DNA from: Thunnus maccoyii
Lineage: Eukaryota; Chordata; Actinopteri; Scombriformes; Scombridae
NCBI RefSeq assembly: GCF_910596095.1
Contig: NC_056552.1
Location: 10,211,111-10,275,110 of the forward strand
DNA: 64,000 nucleotides
Direction of reading: 5' to 3'
How positions within the stretch are numbered: position 1 is the first letter of the stretch; each line of letters begins with the position of its first letter. The position numbers and the translations under genes were made by a program. Shown piece by piece: positions 63,561-64,000 of this stretch. The notes beneath the pieces were generated by a model. That model saw only the letters and a list, made by a program, of their open reading frames with translations, searched no databases and was not told the origin of the DNA.

Positions 63561-64000
63561 GCATGCACGTGTGTGTATTTGTATTTGTGTGTCTGTGTGT
63601 GTGTACCAGTCATGGCAGTACACCTACCTCTTTGTGCAGACATGGGTTCTTTCTCAGCAGCAACACAATGCTCTTTCTATTCTTTGCCCCTCTCCCTCTC
63701 TCTCCTCTCTCACACTCTTTCTCTCTAACCCTCTGTCTTCCTCTCTCTCTCTCTCTCTGGTAATACAGCTCTGTGCTTGGTCTAACGTTTTTCAGCACCT
63801 CCTTTCACATACACTCGCTTTATTAGGAGAAGCTGAGCTTCCCTCCTCCCTCCTGCTCAGCCCCCTCCCCTCGTTCCCTGGCGCCTTTAGCTTTGTCTTC
63901 TATTTACCCCTTTCTTATCCTCTCTCCCTACACCTTTGTCACTCTCATTGCCGCTGTCACTCATTTTCTCGTTTACCCAATTTCTGCTTCTCCCAACTCT

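Larger units (their letters stand above)
55886..64000. other. Upstream region of entpd1-like, no confident coding sequence
   Basis: About 8 kb lies beyond the entpd1 start. Apart from the candidate small exons and microsatellites ((GT)n near 57270 and 57640, (CA)n near 60085 and 63325), I see no conserved protein segment on either strand. It most likely holds the 5' UTR introns and promoter of entpd1, and possibly the start of an unseen neighbour. Confidence 0.5.

Noticed and set aside
63660..63760. CT-rich run considered as a CRISPR-like or structured repeat
   Set aside because: It is simple-sequence pyrimidine DNA without regular spacers; such tracts are common near fish promoters.

Overview
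The window is vertebrate nuclear DNA, almost certainly from a teleost fish. The genes are split by GT-AG introns, the proteins match vertebrate families closely, and the introns carry (CA)n/(GT)n and (GA)n tracts, Tc1-like DNA transposons, hAT-like MITEs and LINE/SINE tails typical of fish. All family calls come from reading translated exons against remembered vertebrate proteins. No database search was run, and orthologue or paralogue labels are therefore provisional.

Layout. (1) Positions 1-22818, minus strand: the N-terminal ~1078 codons of psme4 (proteasome activator PA200) in 29 exons that join in frame; the rest lies beyond the left edge. (2) 22.8-26.4 kb: intergenic DNA holding an old palindromic element (about 23.03-24.13 kb), a GC-rich promoter-like stretch with a ZNF143-type motif, and microsatellites. 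(3) 26.4-38.8 kb, plus strand: a thrombospondin most like THBS2, covering the coiled coil, VWC, three TSR, EGF-like, type 3 and C-terminal domains. The large exon for the N-terminal laminin-G-like domain is not recognisable in the window. (4) 40559-44767, plus: a complete three-exon TWIK-type two-pore K+ channel (kcnk1-like). (5) 46252-55885, minus: a complete nine-exon ecto-ATP diphosphohydrolase (entpd1/CD39-like) with all five apyrase conserved regions, plus candidate 5' exons as far as 63.5 kb.

psme4 and the thrombospondin are head to head. The thrombospondin and kcnk1 are in tandem. kcnk1 and entpd1 converge tail to tail. The genes have unrelated cellular roles (nuclear proteasome regulation, extracellular matrix, K+ channel, extracellular nucleotide hydrolysis), and nothing suggests a functional cluster.

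The most interesting observation is in the thrombospondin. The exon that should carry only the end of the coiled coil and the start of the VWC domain (about 40-45 codons in the human genes) is 241 codons long here. It contains an in-frame Ser/Gly/Arg/Asp/His/Tyr-rich tract with 11 RGD tripeptides, the classical integrin-binding motif. At the place in the type 3 repeats where human THBS1 and THBS2 have RGD, this protein reads SGD. The gene also has two probable GC-AG introns.
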